Position numbers and translations under genes: made by a program. A stretch of 62,188 nt of DNA from CAYNFH01 sp964396385 (GTDB lineage: Bacteria > Armatimonadota > Chthonomonadetes > Chthonomonadales > CAJBBX01), in contig CAYNFH010000007.1 in the NCBI GenBank assembly GCA_964396385.1, forward strand, positions 1-62,188. Direction: 5' to 3'. The notes under the pieces are model-generated. The model ran no database searches. It saw only the letters and a program-made list of their open reading frames with translations, and had not been told where the DNA came from. Positions 50,946 through 59,246 of this stretch are shown here, one piece after another. The number at the start of each line of letters is the position of its first letter. The stretch's first letter is position 1.

Positions 50946-51626
50946 ATGCTGAGTGTCATCATCCCGGTCTACAACGAGGTTGCATCATTGGAGCAGATCC
51001 TCCGGCGCGTGCTAGCGGACCCTCATGAGAAGGAAGTGGTCCTGGTAGACGACGGCTCCACAGACGGCACGCGCGAGCTGCTGGCGAGTCTGGAGTCTCC
51101 TCCACAGGTGCGTGTGGTGCTGCACGAACGCAACCGCGGGAAGGGCGCGGCGGTGAGGACGGGGATCCAGCACGCCGTTGGTGACCTTATCCTGATCCAG
51201 GATGCGGACCTGGAGTACGACCCGGCAGACTACCCTGCCCTGCTGGAGCCGCTGCTGGACGGCCATGCGGACGTGGTCTTCGGCTCCCGCTTCCTGGGGG
51301 GCCCCCACCGGGTCCTCTTCTTCTGGCACTACGTGGGCAACCGGTTCCTCACGGTGCTCTCCAACGCCATGACCAACCTGAACCTCTCAGACATGGAGAC
51401 CGGCTACAAGGCTTTCCGCCGCGAAGCGCTGGAGGGGATTACGCTCAGGTCCGACCGGTTCGGCTTTGAGCCGGAGTTTACGGCCAAGATGGCGAAGAGG
51501 GGCTGCCGCATCTACGAGGTGCCCATCCGCTACCACGGCCGCACTTACCGGGAAGGCAAGAAGATCACGTGGCGGGACGGCATCGCCGCCATCTACACTA
51601 TCGTCCGCTTCCGCCTCTGGGATTAG
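50946..51626 (+). CDS. GT2 glycosyltransferase, dolichol-phosphate mannosyltransferase-like
   Basis: 226 residues, no membrane helices. GT-A motifs: LSVIIPVYNEVASLEQIL, VVLVDDGSTDGT, RNRGKGAAVRTGI and the metal-binding DADLEYDPADYP, then GSRFLGG. The tail EVPIRYHGRTYREGKKI is typical of DPM1-like enzymes, which make polyprenyl-phosphate sugars at the inner membrane face. With the GT39-like neighbour it could form a donor/transfer pair for glycosylating envelope molecules. Confidence 0.85.
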   Translation: MLSVIIPVYNEVASLEQILRRVLADPHEKEVVLVDDGSTDGTRELLASLESPPQVRVVLHERNRGKGAAVRTGIQHAVGDLILIQDADLEYDPADYPALLEPLLDGHADVVFGSRFLGGPHRVLFFWHYVGNRFLTVLSNAMTNLNLSDMETGYKAFRREALEGITLRSDRFGFEPEFTAKMAKRGCRIYEVPIRYHGRTYREGKKITWRDGIAAIYTIVRFRLWD

Positions 51627-51746
51627 GGACACGGTCCCGGAAAGTCGGTCCGTCTGCCGGCCCAAAGTTGGACCTTTAGGCCCATGCCCCGCTCCCTGGC
51701 CGCCTCCTATAATGCCGTCATGATGCTGAAGACAGGAGGCGCTGAG

Positions 51747-51950
51747 ATGGAAATGGACTTCGCCGCAAGCTGGAGCAGTTGGTTGAGCATGACCGCAGCG
51801 GGCGTGATCGCGGCCACCGGCTCCCTGCTGGCGGCCTGCTCCCTGTGCGGTCTGTGCGAGCCGGACGAAGACGGGATGAAGAGGGAAGCGGGCGAGCTCG
51901 GAAGAAGAACAGACGCGGCGAAGGGACCGGTCGCGAGTCGTGAGTCGTGA
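51747..51950 (+). CDS. Small Cys-containing membrane protein
   Basis: 67 residues: a hydrophobic segment (SWLSMTAAGVIAATGSLLAA, about 11-30) is followed by CSLCGLCEPDED and a charged tail. AGGAGG lies seven bases before the ATG, and TATAAT is at 51708-51713. The three cysteines next to the membrane could bind metal or be lipidated. The end (ASRES and stop) comes from a GTCGTGA heptamer array. Real but unknown is my best guess. Confidence 0.4.
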   Translation: MEMDFAASWSSWLSMTAAGVIAATGSLLAACSLCGLCEPDEDGMKREAGELGRRTDAAKGPVASRES

Positions 51951-51968
51951 GTCGTGAGACCGGAATCC
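51930..51968. repeat. GAGTCGT heptamer array with GGAATCCG
   Basis: Three GAGTCGT units (reverse complement of ACTCACG-type units) are followed by GAGACCGGAATCCG. It supplies the stop of the small protein gene. Confidence 0.75.
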
Positions 51969-51994
51969 GCACTCGCCGCATCGAGGGCTCTGGG

Positions 51995-52906
51995 ATGGAA
52001 TCGCCCCGCAAAATCGTGGTTGTCCTGAATCCCGCCGCCGGGCGGGGACAGGGGGCCCGGCGGCGCGCGGAGGTGGAGCGGCTGCTGGAACGTGCCGCGG
52101 GGCCGGCCTGCTGCAAGATGGTGGAGACCCGCGAGCCGGGACACGGTACGGCGCTGGCCGCGGAGGCCGCGGCAGCCGGGGCGGACATCGTGGCGGCGGC
52201 GGGTGGCGACGGAACGCTGGGCGAGGTGGTGAACGGGCTGGCCGGCACACCCGCTCGCCTGGGGCTGCTGCCGCTGGGCACCGGAAACGACTTCGGCCGC
52301 TGCCTTGGACTGGGGAACGACCTGGAGCGCGCCGTCGACACACTGTTCCACGGCGAGCCGCGCCCCGTGGACTTGGGCAGGACGCTGGACCGCTGGTTCA
52401 TCAACGTGGCCGGGTGCGGATTTGACGCGGTAGTGGCGGAGCGCGTGAACCGGGGCTTCCGCCACGTGCGCGGCACGGCGGCATACGTGGCCGCGGTGCT
52501 CCAGTCGCTGATCTCATTCCGGGCCGCGCGGTTCCGCCTGACGGTGGACGGCGAGGGCCGCGAGCTGCGGGCTATGCTCTGTTGCATCGCGAACTCCCAG
52601 AGTTACGGGGGCGGGATGCGTGTGGCCCCGGAGGCGCGGATTGACGACGGCAGGCTCGACATCTGCCTTCTGAAGGAGTGCGGGCGCATGGAGTTCCTGC
52701 GCGCCTTTCCGCGCGTGTTCCGCGGCACGCACGTGACGCATCCAAAGGTGGAGATGCTGCGCGCCCGTACGCTGCGGGTGGAGAGCGATCCGCCGATGCC
52801 GGTGCTGGTGGACGGCGACGTGGTCGGGACCACCCCCGCCGATTTCACTGTGCACCCACGGGCCATTGAGGTGATGGCGCCGCGGCAGGTGAGAGGTGAG
52901 GGTTGA
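51995..52906 (+). CDS. YegS/BmrU-family lipid (diacylglycerol) kinase
   Basis: 303 residues. The kinase fold shows VVLNPAAGRGQGARR, the nucleotide motif AAGGDGTLGEVVNGL and LPLGTGNDFGRCLG. It phosphorylates diacylglycerol or a related lipid at the membrane. The gene is part of a lipid-related set with CdsA at 55155. The last residues (RQVRGEG) and the stop are from a GGTGAGA/GGGTTGA array. Confidence 0.9.
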   Translation: MESPRKIVVVLNPAAGRGQGARRRAEVERLLERAAGPACCKMVETREPGHGTALAAEAAAAGADIVAAAGGDGTLGEVVNGLAGTPARLGLLPLGTGNDFGRCLGLGNDLERAVDTLFHGEPRPVDLGRTLDRWFINVAGCGFDAVVAERVNRGFRHVRGTAAYVAAVLQSLISFRAARFRLTVDGEGRELRAMLCCIANSQSYGGGMRVAPEARIDDGRLDICLLKECGRMEFLRAFPRVFRGTHVTHPKVEMLRARTLRVESDPPMPVLVDGDVVGTTPADFTVHPRAIEVMAPRQVRGEG

Positions 52907-52949
52907 GGGGCGGACTAACCTGTCATCCCTCGCTTTGCTCGGGATGACA
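52888..52949. repeat. GTGAGAG/GGTTGAGG array followed by TGTCATCCCTCGCTTTGC hairpin
   Basis: Heptamers end the lipid kinase gene; CTGTCATCCCTCGCTTTGCT and following CGGGATGACA form a perfect hairpin in the gap, related to 24396-24467. Confidence 0.8.
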
Positions 52950-52976
52950 TTCATCGCGAGTCAAGTCCTGAGAAGA

Positions 52977-53810
52977 ATGACGGAGCCAATCGATGCCATA
53001 TTGCCGGCGGCGGGGCGGATTGCGGGAGCGTTTGCGGAGGAGGCGGGCGCGGAGGTGAAGGCGCTCATTCACCTGAGAGACCGCACGCTGCTGGAGCAGG
53101 CACTGGACTCCGCGATGGGCGCCGGCATTCGAAAGGTGGTAGCGATTGGGCCGCGGGAGCTTGCCGAACGGTCTGGGATTGCCACGGAAGAAGATTCGCG
53201 TTCCGGCTTGTCAACCATCAACCACAATTGTCCCGTTCTTCCAGAAGCGGAGTCCGGGCCGGCCAACATCATGCGGGGCATGCGGTGGCTCCAGGAGCAG
53301 GCGGAGGGGCCGCCGCCGGAGCGGGTGCTGATACTCACGACCGACCTGCCGTTTGTGATCGCGGACGCCGTACGGGGATTCCTGGAAGCGTGCCCGCCGG
53401 AGGCGGACCTCTGCCTGCCGGTAATCGCCCGCGCGGACTTTGAAGCGCGCTTTCCCGGCTCTCGGAACACCTACGTACGAATGAAGGATGGAGAGTGGAC
53501 TATGGGGTGCGCCTTCCTGGTGAACCCGCGCGCGCTGATCGCAAGCCAGAGTCAGATCGAGCGGGTGTTCGCGGCGCGCAAGAGCCAGTTGGCCATGGCG
53601 CGGCTGCTGGGGCCGTTCTTCATTGCGCGGTTCCTCACCCGCACGCTCACCGTCCGGCACGTGGAAGCCCGGTGCCGCGCCATTGTGGGCTGTTCCGGAG
53701 CGGCGGTGATGGGCTGCGATCCCGCCCTGGCGTACGACATCGACGAGCTGGAGGAGCTGCGGTACGCCCGAAGCATGCTGGCCGTCCACCCTGAGGGGAA
53801 GCCGAGATGA
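52977..53810 (+). CDS. MobA-like nucleotidyltransferase
   Basis: 277 residues. It starts IDAILPAAGR(I), a variant of the nucleotide-binding LAAGxGxR motif, and has LTTDLPFVIADAVRGFLEAC as the metal-site motif and VIARADFEARFPG. The family adds nucleotides to sugars, cofactors or quinone precursors; substrate unknown. Around residues 66-85 (EEDSRSGLSTINHNC) a partial CATCAAC array may be inserted. It overlaps the MFS gene by four bases (ATGA). Confidence 0.7.
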   Translation: MTEPIDAILPAAGRIAGAFAEEAGAEVKALIHLRDRTLLEQALDSAMGAGIRKVVAIGPRELAERSGIATEEDSRSGLSTINHNCPVLPEAESGPANIMRGMRWLQEQAEGPPPERVLILTTDLPFVIADAVRGFLEACPPEADLCLPVIARADFEARFPGSRNTYVRMKDGEWTMGCAFLVNPRALIASQSQIERVFAARKSQLAMARLLGPFFIARFLTRTLTVRHVEARCRAIVGCSGAAVMGCDPALAYDIDELEELRYARSMLAVHPEGKPR

Positions 53811-55150
53811 GCTACGAGACGCAGACAGCGAGCGCGGAGGATCCGACCGGCCGGGGCTACGGGCAAACCGCGGCCGAGCCTTACCGGCCGCTATCGCCGC
53901 TCCAGATCTTCTGGTACAGCCTGGCGAGTTTAGGCTGCGGCACCTTCTACTCTTTCAACAATGCCGTCCTGCCGCTGTTCCTGGAACGCTTCACCCATAA
54001 CGCGATCATTCTGGGGTTGATGGGCAGCACGCACTCCGTGGAAGGGGCGGTCATCCAGCCAATAGTTGGGACCCTTAGCGACAGGCTGCGGTCGCCGCTC
54101 GGGCGCCGCCGCCCATTCATGCTGCTCTTCATTCCGCTCTGCACCCTCTTCATGCTGCTTACGCCCGGCGCAGGCCATCTGGCCGCCTCCTCGCGGCTGC
54201 CGGCGGTGGTGTTCTGCATCTTCCTTTTCACGGTCTTCTTCAACATCGCCTTCGACCCGTACCAGGCGCTCATGCCGGATATCACGCCGGAGGACCAGCG
54301 AGGCCGCGTGACCAGCTTCTGGACGCTGCTGGGAGTGCTGGGCCAGGCGGGGATCCTCCTCCTGCCCATCGACCTGGAATTGAAGTTCTACCTGGTGGGC
54401 GTGGTTCTGCTCGGCACGGTTCTGCTCACCTGCGCCTTCACCCGCGAGCCGCATCCGGATACACTGTCTCCCAGCCGCAAGAGCCACTGGGCGGAGGTGA
54501 GAGATGCCCTGGCAGGTCTTGGCACGCTCCGGCAGGCGCGCAAGGGGCTGGCGGTCTTCTTCCTGAGCGGCGTGGGCGTGGGAGCCGTGCTGCCCTATCT
54601 CACCATCTTTGTGAAGCGGATCACCCACTGCTCGGACCAGGAGGCCCAGATGATGTTCCTGGTGCTCATGGTCTCTACGGCGGTTACGGTGCTGCCCTTC
54701 GGGATGATCACGGACCGGCTGGGCAGCAAGGCGGTGCTCCTGCTGAGCCTGGGCCTTATCGGCGTTGCCGCCATCAACGGGCTGTGGGTGCACACCCTTG
54801 GGCAGGTGACCGCTATCCTGGTAGTAGCCGGGCTGGGGAACGCCGCCCAGAGCGCGGCCTCCTATCCTCTCATGACCCAGATCGTCCCGGCGGAGGAGGT
54901 AGGCTTCTACACCGGCCTTCAGACCATGGCGCTCTCCATCGCGCAGCCGTTCACGGTGCTGATAACAGGCATGCTCATTAATCACGGCAGCTACCGGTCC
55001 ATCTTCGCGGTCTGCAGTATCAGCATGCTGCTGGCGCTGGGAGTGCTGCTCACCCTCAGCCGGACGGAGGCGGAGCGGGAGGTGCGCGAGCGCAACCTGG
55101 AGCAGGGCCGACACCCCGCCGAGCCGGCGCCGGCTCAAGCGCAACCCTGA
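53807..55150 (+). CDS. MFS transporter, SLC45/GPH-like
   Basis: 447 residues with about 12 membrane helices. Signatures are PIVGTLSDRLRSPLGRRRPF between helices 2 and 3 and DPYQALMPDITPEDQRGRV in the first half, the latter characteristic of sucrose/glycoside-type transporters. It likely imports a sugar or glycoside with protons. Translationally coupled to the nucleotidyltransferase. Confidence 0.85.
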   Translation: MSYETQTASAEDPTGRGYGQTAAEPYRPLSPLQIFWYSLASLGCGTFYSFNNAVLPLFLERFTHNAIILGLMGSTHSVEGAVIQPIVGTLSDRLRSPLGRRRPFMLLFIPLCTLFMLLTPGAGHLAASSRLPAVVFCIFLFTVFFNIAFDPYQALMPDITPEDQRGRVTSFWTLLGVLGQAGILLLPIDLELKFYLVGVVLLGTVLLTCAFTREPHPDTLSPSRKSHWAEVRDALAGLGTLRQARKGLAVFFLSGVGVGAVLPYLTIFVKRITHCSDQEAQMMFLVLMVSTAVTVLPFGMITDRLGSKAVLLLSLGLIGVAAINGLWVHTLGQVTAILVVAGLGNAAQSAASYPLMTQIVPAEEVGFYTGLQTMALSIAQPFTVLITGMLINHGSYRSIFAVCSISMLLALGVLLTLSRTEAEREVRERNLEQGRHPAEPAPAQAQP

Positions 55151-55154
55151 CCCC

Positions 55155-55997
55155 ATGCTCCAGCGCTGGCTCACCGCGGCCGTAGGCATCCCCGTCCTCG
55201 TCGGTCTCTGTCTTTGGAATCCGGTTGCTTTCGGTATCGCCATTCTGGTCGTTACCGTGGTGGCGCTGCTGGAGATGGTCCGCTGCTATCGGCTGAACGG
55301 CGTCCAGCCCAACCCTCTCCTGGCGACGGCAGGCCTCTGCCTGAGTCTCTCCTGGACAGGGTACTACCTGAGGAGGCAAGGACCGGTGGCGCTTGACGCG
55401 GCCGTGGCCCTCGCTCTCCTGGCTCCCGTCTGGGAGATCCTGGCTGCGGCCCGGGGAGAGACCATCCAGACCGGCCGCAGAGTTGCGTACGGTCTGCTAT
55501 GCGGCGGCTATGTCGCGTTCTTTGGCGCGCTTCCGTTGCTTCGCATGTGGGCCGGAGGGATATCAACCCATCCCGTGCTCCGCGTGGCGGTTGGATGCGC
55601 GCTGGTGCTGCTCACGTTCTGTTGCGTATGGGCGACCGACAGCTTCGCCTTCTTCGTAGGCCGAGCCATTGGCAAGCACAAGCTCGCGCCCCGGCTCTCT
55701 CCGGCAAAGACGGTGGAGGGCGCCATCGGGGGCCTCCTTGCGGCGGTCGTGGTCGGCGCGGTTTTTGGGTGGCTGCTGCTGGGCTACGCGCCCGGCGGCG
55801 CGCTGGCCGGCGCGGTCGCGGGCACGCTCGGCCAGGCAGGAGACCTGTTCGAATCGGCGCTGAAGCGGGAGCTCGGCATCAAAGACTTCGGTGGTATCCT
55901 GCCCGGCCACGGCGGCGTGCTGGATAGGTTCGACGGCCTGCTCCTCACCGCCCCCGCCGTCTACCTTCTGCTCCCCTGGATAATTCCACCCCACTGA
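55155..55997 (+). CDS. cdsA: Phosphatidate cytidylyltransferase
   Basis: 280 residues with about 8 membrane helices. The signature is present near the end: SALKRELGIKDFGGILPGHG then GVLDRFDG. It also has the Lys/Arg-rich SPAKTVEGAIGG motif. It makes CDP-diacylglycerol from phosphatidate and CTP, the precursor of phospholipids. The lipid kinase at 51995 may feed it phosphatidate. Confidence 0.95.
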   Translation: MLQRWLTAAVGIPVLVGLCLWNPVAFGIAILVVTVVALLEMVRCYRLNGVQPNPLLATAGLCLSLSWTGYYLRRQGPVALDAAVALALLAPVWEILAAARGETIQTGRRVAYGLLCGGYVAFFGALPLLRMWAGGISTHPVLRVAVGCALVLLTFCCVWATDSFAFFVGRAIGKHKLAPRLSPAKTVEGAIGGLLAAVVVGAVFGWLLLGYAPGGALAGAVAGTLGQAGDLFESALKRELGIKDFGGILPGHGGVLDRFDGLLLTAPAVYLLLPWIIPPH

Positions 55998-56024
55998 TGA
56001 CCTGCTGGCGCAGGAGCAACGGCG

Positions 56025-56109
56025 AGAGTGTGGAAGTGTGGAACAGCGAACGTGTGGGAGTAATGGCCTCTTCACACCCATACTCCCACACTCCCACACT
56101 CCCATACTT
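56025..56109. repeat. Inverted GTGTGGAA / ACTCCCAC array pair
   Basis: GAGTGTGGAAGTGTGGAACA on the left faces ACTCCCACACTCCCACACTC on the right, 8-bp units with no CGGATTCCG core visible. It lies between cdsA and the small basic protein gene. Confidence 0.8.
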
Positions 56110-56142
56110 GGATGCGAGGCGGTTGATAAAGGAGATACAGTC

Positions 56143-56580
56143 ATGTACAGTATGCTTTTTGGATTGGTGATCGGCGGGATAGCTGGCGTGGTAGGAAAGC
56201 GAGTGGTCGAGAGCCGCTCCGATCAGCAGGGGCAGTCCGGCCGCTCGTCGTCGCGGCCTGTAGCCGCGGTAGCGGAGGCGCCGGAGACCACGGGCCGGCG
56301 CAGAGCGCGATCGGCCGGGTCTGAGACGACTACGCGGCGGCGGTCCACACGAGGCGCGGCGGTCGAAGGCGAGACTACACGCCGCGGGCGCGCGGCCGGA
56401 ACCACCACGCGCGGCGGGCGCGGAGGAGGCCGGGGGCGCCGAGCTGCCGGCACGCCGGCCACGGCGGAGGCGGCCGATGTAACGCAGGCGCCGGAGGAGG
56501 CCGGGTCCGCGCAGCCGCGGACGCCGCGCCGCACCACGCGCGGCCGGTCCCGCCGGGCGGCCTCGGCGGAAGGCGGTTAG
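56143..56580 (+). CDS. Small membrane-anchored Arg/Thr-rich basic protein
   Basis: 145 residues. MYSMLFGLVIGGIAGVVG forms a short membrane segment; the rest is low-complexity Arg/Gly/Ala/Thr, strongly basic and probably disordered (TTRRRSTRGAA, RGGRGGGRGRR). AAAGGAG lies eight bases before the ATG. The tail could bind nucleic acid or anionic cell-wall polymers. No family recognised. Confidence 0.55.
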   Translation: MYSMLFGLVIGGIAGVVGKRVVESRSDQQGQSGRSSSRPVAAVAEAPETTGRRRARSAGSETTTRRRSTRGAAVEGETTRRGRAAGTTTRGGRGGGRGRRAAGTPATAEAADVTQAPEEAGSAQPRTPRRTTRGRSRRAASAEGG

Positions 56581-56631
56581 CACCGGATCGTGGAGCTATA
56601 ACGCCGGTCCACCCCACCGTCAGGAGCCGTC

Positions 56632-57528
56632 ATGGAGCTGCGGCAGCTAGAGACGTTCGCGCGCGTGGCGGCGCTTGGCAGCTTCACGCGGGCCGCGGAG
56701 GAGCTGGCGCTCACCCAGCCCGCCGTCACGCGTCAGATAGCCGCCCTGGAGCGTGAGTTGCATACGCGGCTGCTGGATCGTATGGGCCGGCGCGCTCAGC
56801 TTACGGCGGCGGGCGAGGCTCTCTACCGCTATGCCTCCGAGATCCTGCGGCTCACTGAAGAGGCGCAGCGCGCGGTCGCGGACGTGGCGGAGGGGGTCGC
56901 CGGCCGGCTCGCCATCGGCGCGAGCAGCACCGCCGCCACCTACCTCCTCCCGCCCATTCTCAGCCGGTTCCGGGACGCCTACCCAGGTGTGGAGCTGAGC
57001 GTCCATACCGGCTACTCGGCGCAGATAGCGGAGCTGGTGGCGCACAACGAGGTGGACGCGGGCGTGGTGATGGGCAGCCACGCCACCCTTGGATTGGTGG
57101 ACGTTCCGTTAGCGGAGTCGGAAACGGTAGTGGTGGTCTATCCGGACCATCCGCTGGCCCATAAGCGCAGCCGGGGAATCCGCGCCGCGGACCTGGACGG
57201 CAGCGCGCTCATCCTCATGGAAGAGGGTACCATGCTCCGGCGCTACGTGGATCGGCTGCTCTCCGCCGCGGGCGTGAAGGAGCAGGTCTCCATGGAGCTG
57301 GACAACGTGGAAGCGATCAAGAAGATGATCGAGGCCCGGCTCGGCATCTCCCTGCTCCCCCGAATGGCCCTGGAAACGGAAATAGAGTCCGGCCGGCTGG
57401 TGGCGATGCGGCTGGAGGACGTGCCGGACGCGCGCCGCCCCATCTGCCTGCTCCACCGGCGGGATAAGTACCTCTCTTCCGGGCTGAAGGCGTTTATTGC
57501 GACGCTGAAGGACGCGATGAAAGGCTGA
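56632..57528 (+). CDS. LysR-family transcriptional regulator
   Basis: 298 residues. The N-terminal helix-turn-helix is clear: MELRQLETFARVAALGSFTR and AEELALTQPAVTRQIAALE. The effector domain starts near GRLAIGASSTAATYLLPPIL and resembles CysB/CbbR-type regulators. The ligand and targets are unknown; no divergent partner gene is adjacent, since both neighbours point the same way. The stop TGA touches a GGTGAAGG array. Confidence 0.9.
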   Translation: MELRQLETFARVAALGSFTRAAEELALTQPAVTRQIAALERELHTRLLDRMGRRAQLTAAGEALYRYASEILRLTEEAQRAVADVAEGVAGRLAIGASSTAATYLLPPILSRFRDAYPGVELSVHTGYSAQIAELVAHNEVDAGVVMGSHATLGLVDVPLAESETVVVVYPDHPLAHKRSRGIRAADLDGSALILMEEGTMLRRYVDRLLSAAGVKEQVSMELDNVEAIKKMIEARLGISLLPRMALETEIESGRLVAMRLEDVPDARRPICLLHRRDKYLSSGLKAFIATLKDAMKG

Positions 57529-57560
57529 GGAGGTGAAGGGGTGAGGGGGTGAAGGGGTGA
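57527..57560. repeat. Single-arm GGGGTGAA 8-bp array
   Basis: Four units run from the LysR stop to just before the AAGGAGG site of the next gene. No second arm is nearby. Confidence 0.8.
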
Positions 57561-57580
57561 GCGTACAAGGAGGAACTTTC

Positions 57581-58471
57581 TTGCGCAAAACGGTCCGAGG
57601 GTTCGTATTGTTGCTAACGGCACTCTCCGTGCTGGTGCCCCGCGCATGGGCGCAGGGGACGGAGCAGAGCCGGATAGAGGACGTGGTGTATGGGCGTAAG
57701 ATGGGCGTGGCCCTCACCATGGACGTGTTCAAGCCGGCCAAGCCTAACGGCATAGGCGTCATCTGGATCGTGAGCGGGGGCTGGTACTCCAGCCATGCGG
57801 CCATCAATCCCGGCACGGCCATGGTCTTCACGAGCCGGGGCGACACCGTCTTCGAGGTGGTGCACGGCAGCCAGCCGCGATTTATCATCCCGGAGATTGT
57901 CGATGACATCCACCGCGCCGTGCGCTTCATCCGCGCCCACGCCGCCGACTACGGAGTGGACCCGGACCGGCTCGGGATCGCGGGAGCCAGCGCGGGCGGG
58001 CATCTCTCGCTCATGATCGGCGCGTACGGCGGTCCGGGCGATCCCAGCGCCAAGAACACCATCGACAGCGGCTCCAGTCGCGTCCAGGCGGTGGCCTGCT
58101 TCTTCCCAGCCACGGACTTCCTGAATTGGGGCAAGGAGGGAGCGATGCCGGCAGACACCCCCAACCTGCACGTCTTTATGCCTGCCTTTGGCATCAACGA
58201 GAACACGCCGCGCGCCTACCTGCCGGGCATCTTCCGCGTGGACTCACCCATCTACGGCGTTACGGACAAGATGCCGCCCACGCTGGTGATCCACGGCGAC
58301 GCGGACCCGCTGGTGCCCATCCAGCAGTCCGAGCTCCTGATGACGAAGCTGGAGGAGCTGAAGGTGCCGCACAAGCTGGTGGTGGAGAAAGGGAAAGGCC
58401 ACGGCTGGCCCGGTATAGAGAAGGACATGCCCCTGCTGGCAGACTGGTTCGATCAGTACCTTAAGAAGTGA
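57581..58471 (+). CDS. Secreted alpha/beta hydrolase (esterase/lipase-like)
   Basis: 296 residues from TTG 57581, chosen because AAGGAGG lies seven bases upstream and a signal peptide follows (VRGFVLLLTALSVLVPRAWA). The nucleophile Ser is in LGIAGASAGGHLSL, the Asp in IHGDADPLVP and the His in GKGHGWPG. It resembles carbohydrate-esterase/BD-FAE-type hydrolases. It overlaps the converging M48 gene by 11 bases. Confidence 0.8.
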   Translation: MRKTVRGFVLLLTALSVLVPRAWAQGTEQSRIEDVVYGRKMGVALTMDVFKPAKPNGIGVIWIVSGGWYSSHAAINPGTAMVFTSRGDTVFEVVHGSQPRFIIPEIVDDIHRAVRFIRAHAADYGVDPDRLGIAGASAGGHLSLMIGAYGGPGDPSAKNTIDSGSSRVQAVACFFPATDFLNWGKEGAMPADTPNLHVFMPAFGINENTPRAYLPGIFRVDSPIYGVTDKMPPTLVIHGDADPLVPIQQSELLMTKLEELKVPHKLVVEKGKGHGWPGIEKDMPLLADWFDQYLKK

Positions 58472-59171
58472 GGCGCGATAGAAGTCGCTCCTTCCGCTCC
58501 CGGAGGGGCGGGTAGCCGCGGGCGTGCCGCCAGGTCCAGTCCTTGGCCTCCGCCAGAAGCCGGCCGACCGTGGTGACCGCGTGGTCCTCATCCGGCCCGA
58601 AGACTGCGTCGATGGCGCCGCGATCCAGCGCGAAAGCTTCCAGGAGGTCGAACAGCTCGAGGCAGCGGCGGCCGTCGTAGTCGGCGTCCAGGCAGAGGTC
58701 CAGCGCGTAGGCGTCGGCGGCGAGCTCGCGCTCCGGGCCGACCAGCAGCCGGTGCCCCAGGTGGAGCACGATGGCCGCCCCTTTGCCACCGGGCACCATG
58801 CGCAGGCGGCCCATGCAGCCGCGGAAGAAGTCCAGGTGGCCAAGGTCGTGGTGGGCCATCTCGTGGGCGAGGACGAATGCCAGCGGGTCGTCCGTGGCGC
58901 ACCTCTGCAACAGCTCTCTGGTTACGTAGATGTACCGGCCCGGGGCGGTGAATGCCGTCATCTGGGAGAGCCAGAGGACCTCCGGAGTGAGCCGGGCGCG
59001 CGGCGCGCGCCGCACCTGGAGCTGCCGCTCCACACGACGGGCCTGCTCCAGCGCCCACCGCTCCGTCTCCAGCCCGAACTCCCGTACCAGCTCCCGATGG
59101 AGCATCTCGCCCAGGGCCAGATCGTCCTCTACGTCGAAGGGCGACCGCTCTTCCGTCTTTGCCGATGCCAT
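58461..59171 (-). CDS. M48-like zinc metallopeptidase
   Basis: 236 residues from ATG 59171, with GGGAGG upstream. The zinc motif is AFVLAHEMAHHDLGHL, and the third ligand Glu with conserved Asp is in ERELAADAYALDL. Unlike HtpX it has no clear membrane helices, so it is a soluble M48-type protease. Function unknown; related proteins act in envelope quality control. Confidence 0.75.
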   Translation of the reverse strand: MASAKTEERSPFDVEDDLALGEMLHRELVREFGLETERWALEQARRVERQLQVRRAPRARLTPEVLWLSQMTAFTAPGRYIYVTRELLQRCATDDPLAFVLAHEMAHHDLGHLDFFRGCMGRLRMVPGGKGAAIVLHLGHRLLVGPERELAADAYALDLCLDADYDGRRCLELFDLLEAFALDRGAIDAVFGPDEDHAVTTVGRLLAEAKDWTWRHARGYPPLRERKERLLSRLTS

Positions 59172-59246
59172 TGCGGGGGCCTCCCGAGCCCCGGTCAAGA
59201 CTACGACGACCCGATGCCGCGCCGTTTCGCGGAGTGAGGACAGGAC

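Noticed and set aside
51668..51713. Promoter with TTGGAC and TATAAT before the small protein gene
   Set aside because: The boxes are 34 bp apart, too far for a sigma70 promoter; only the TATAAT box is mentioned as weak support.
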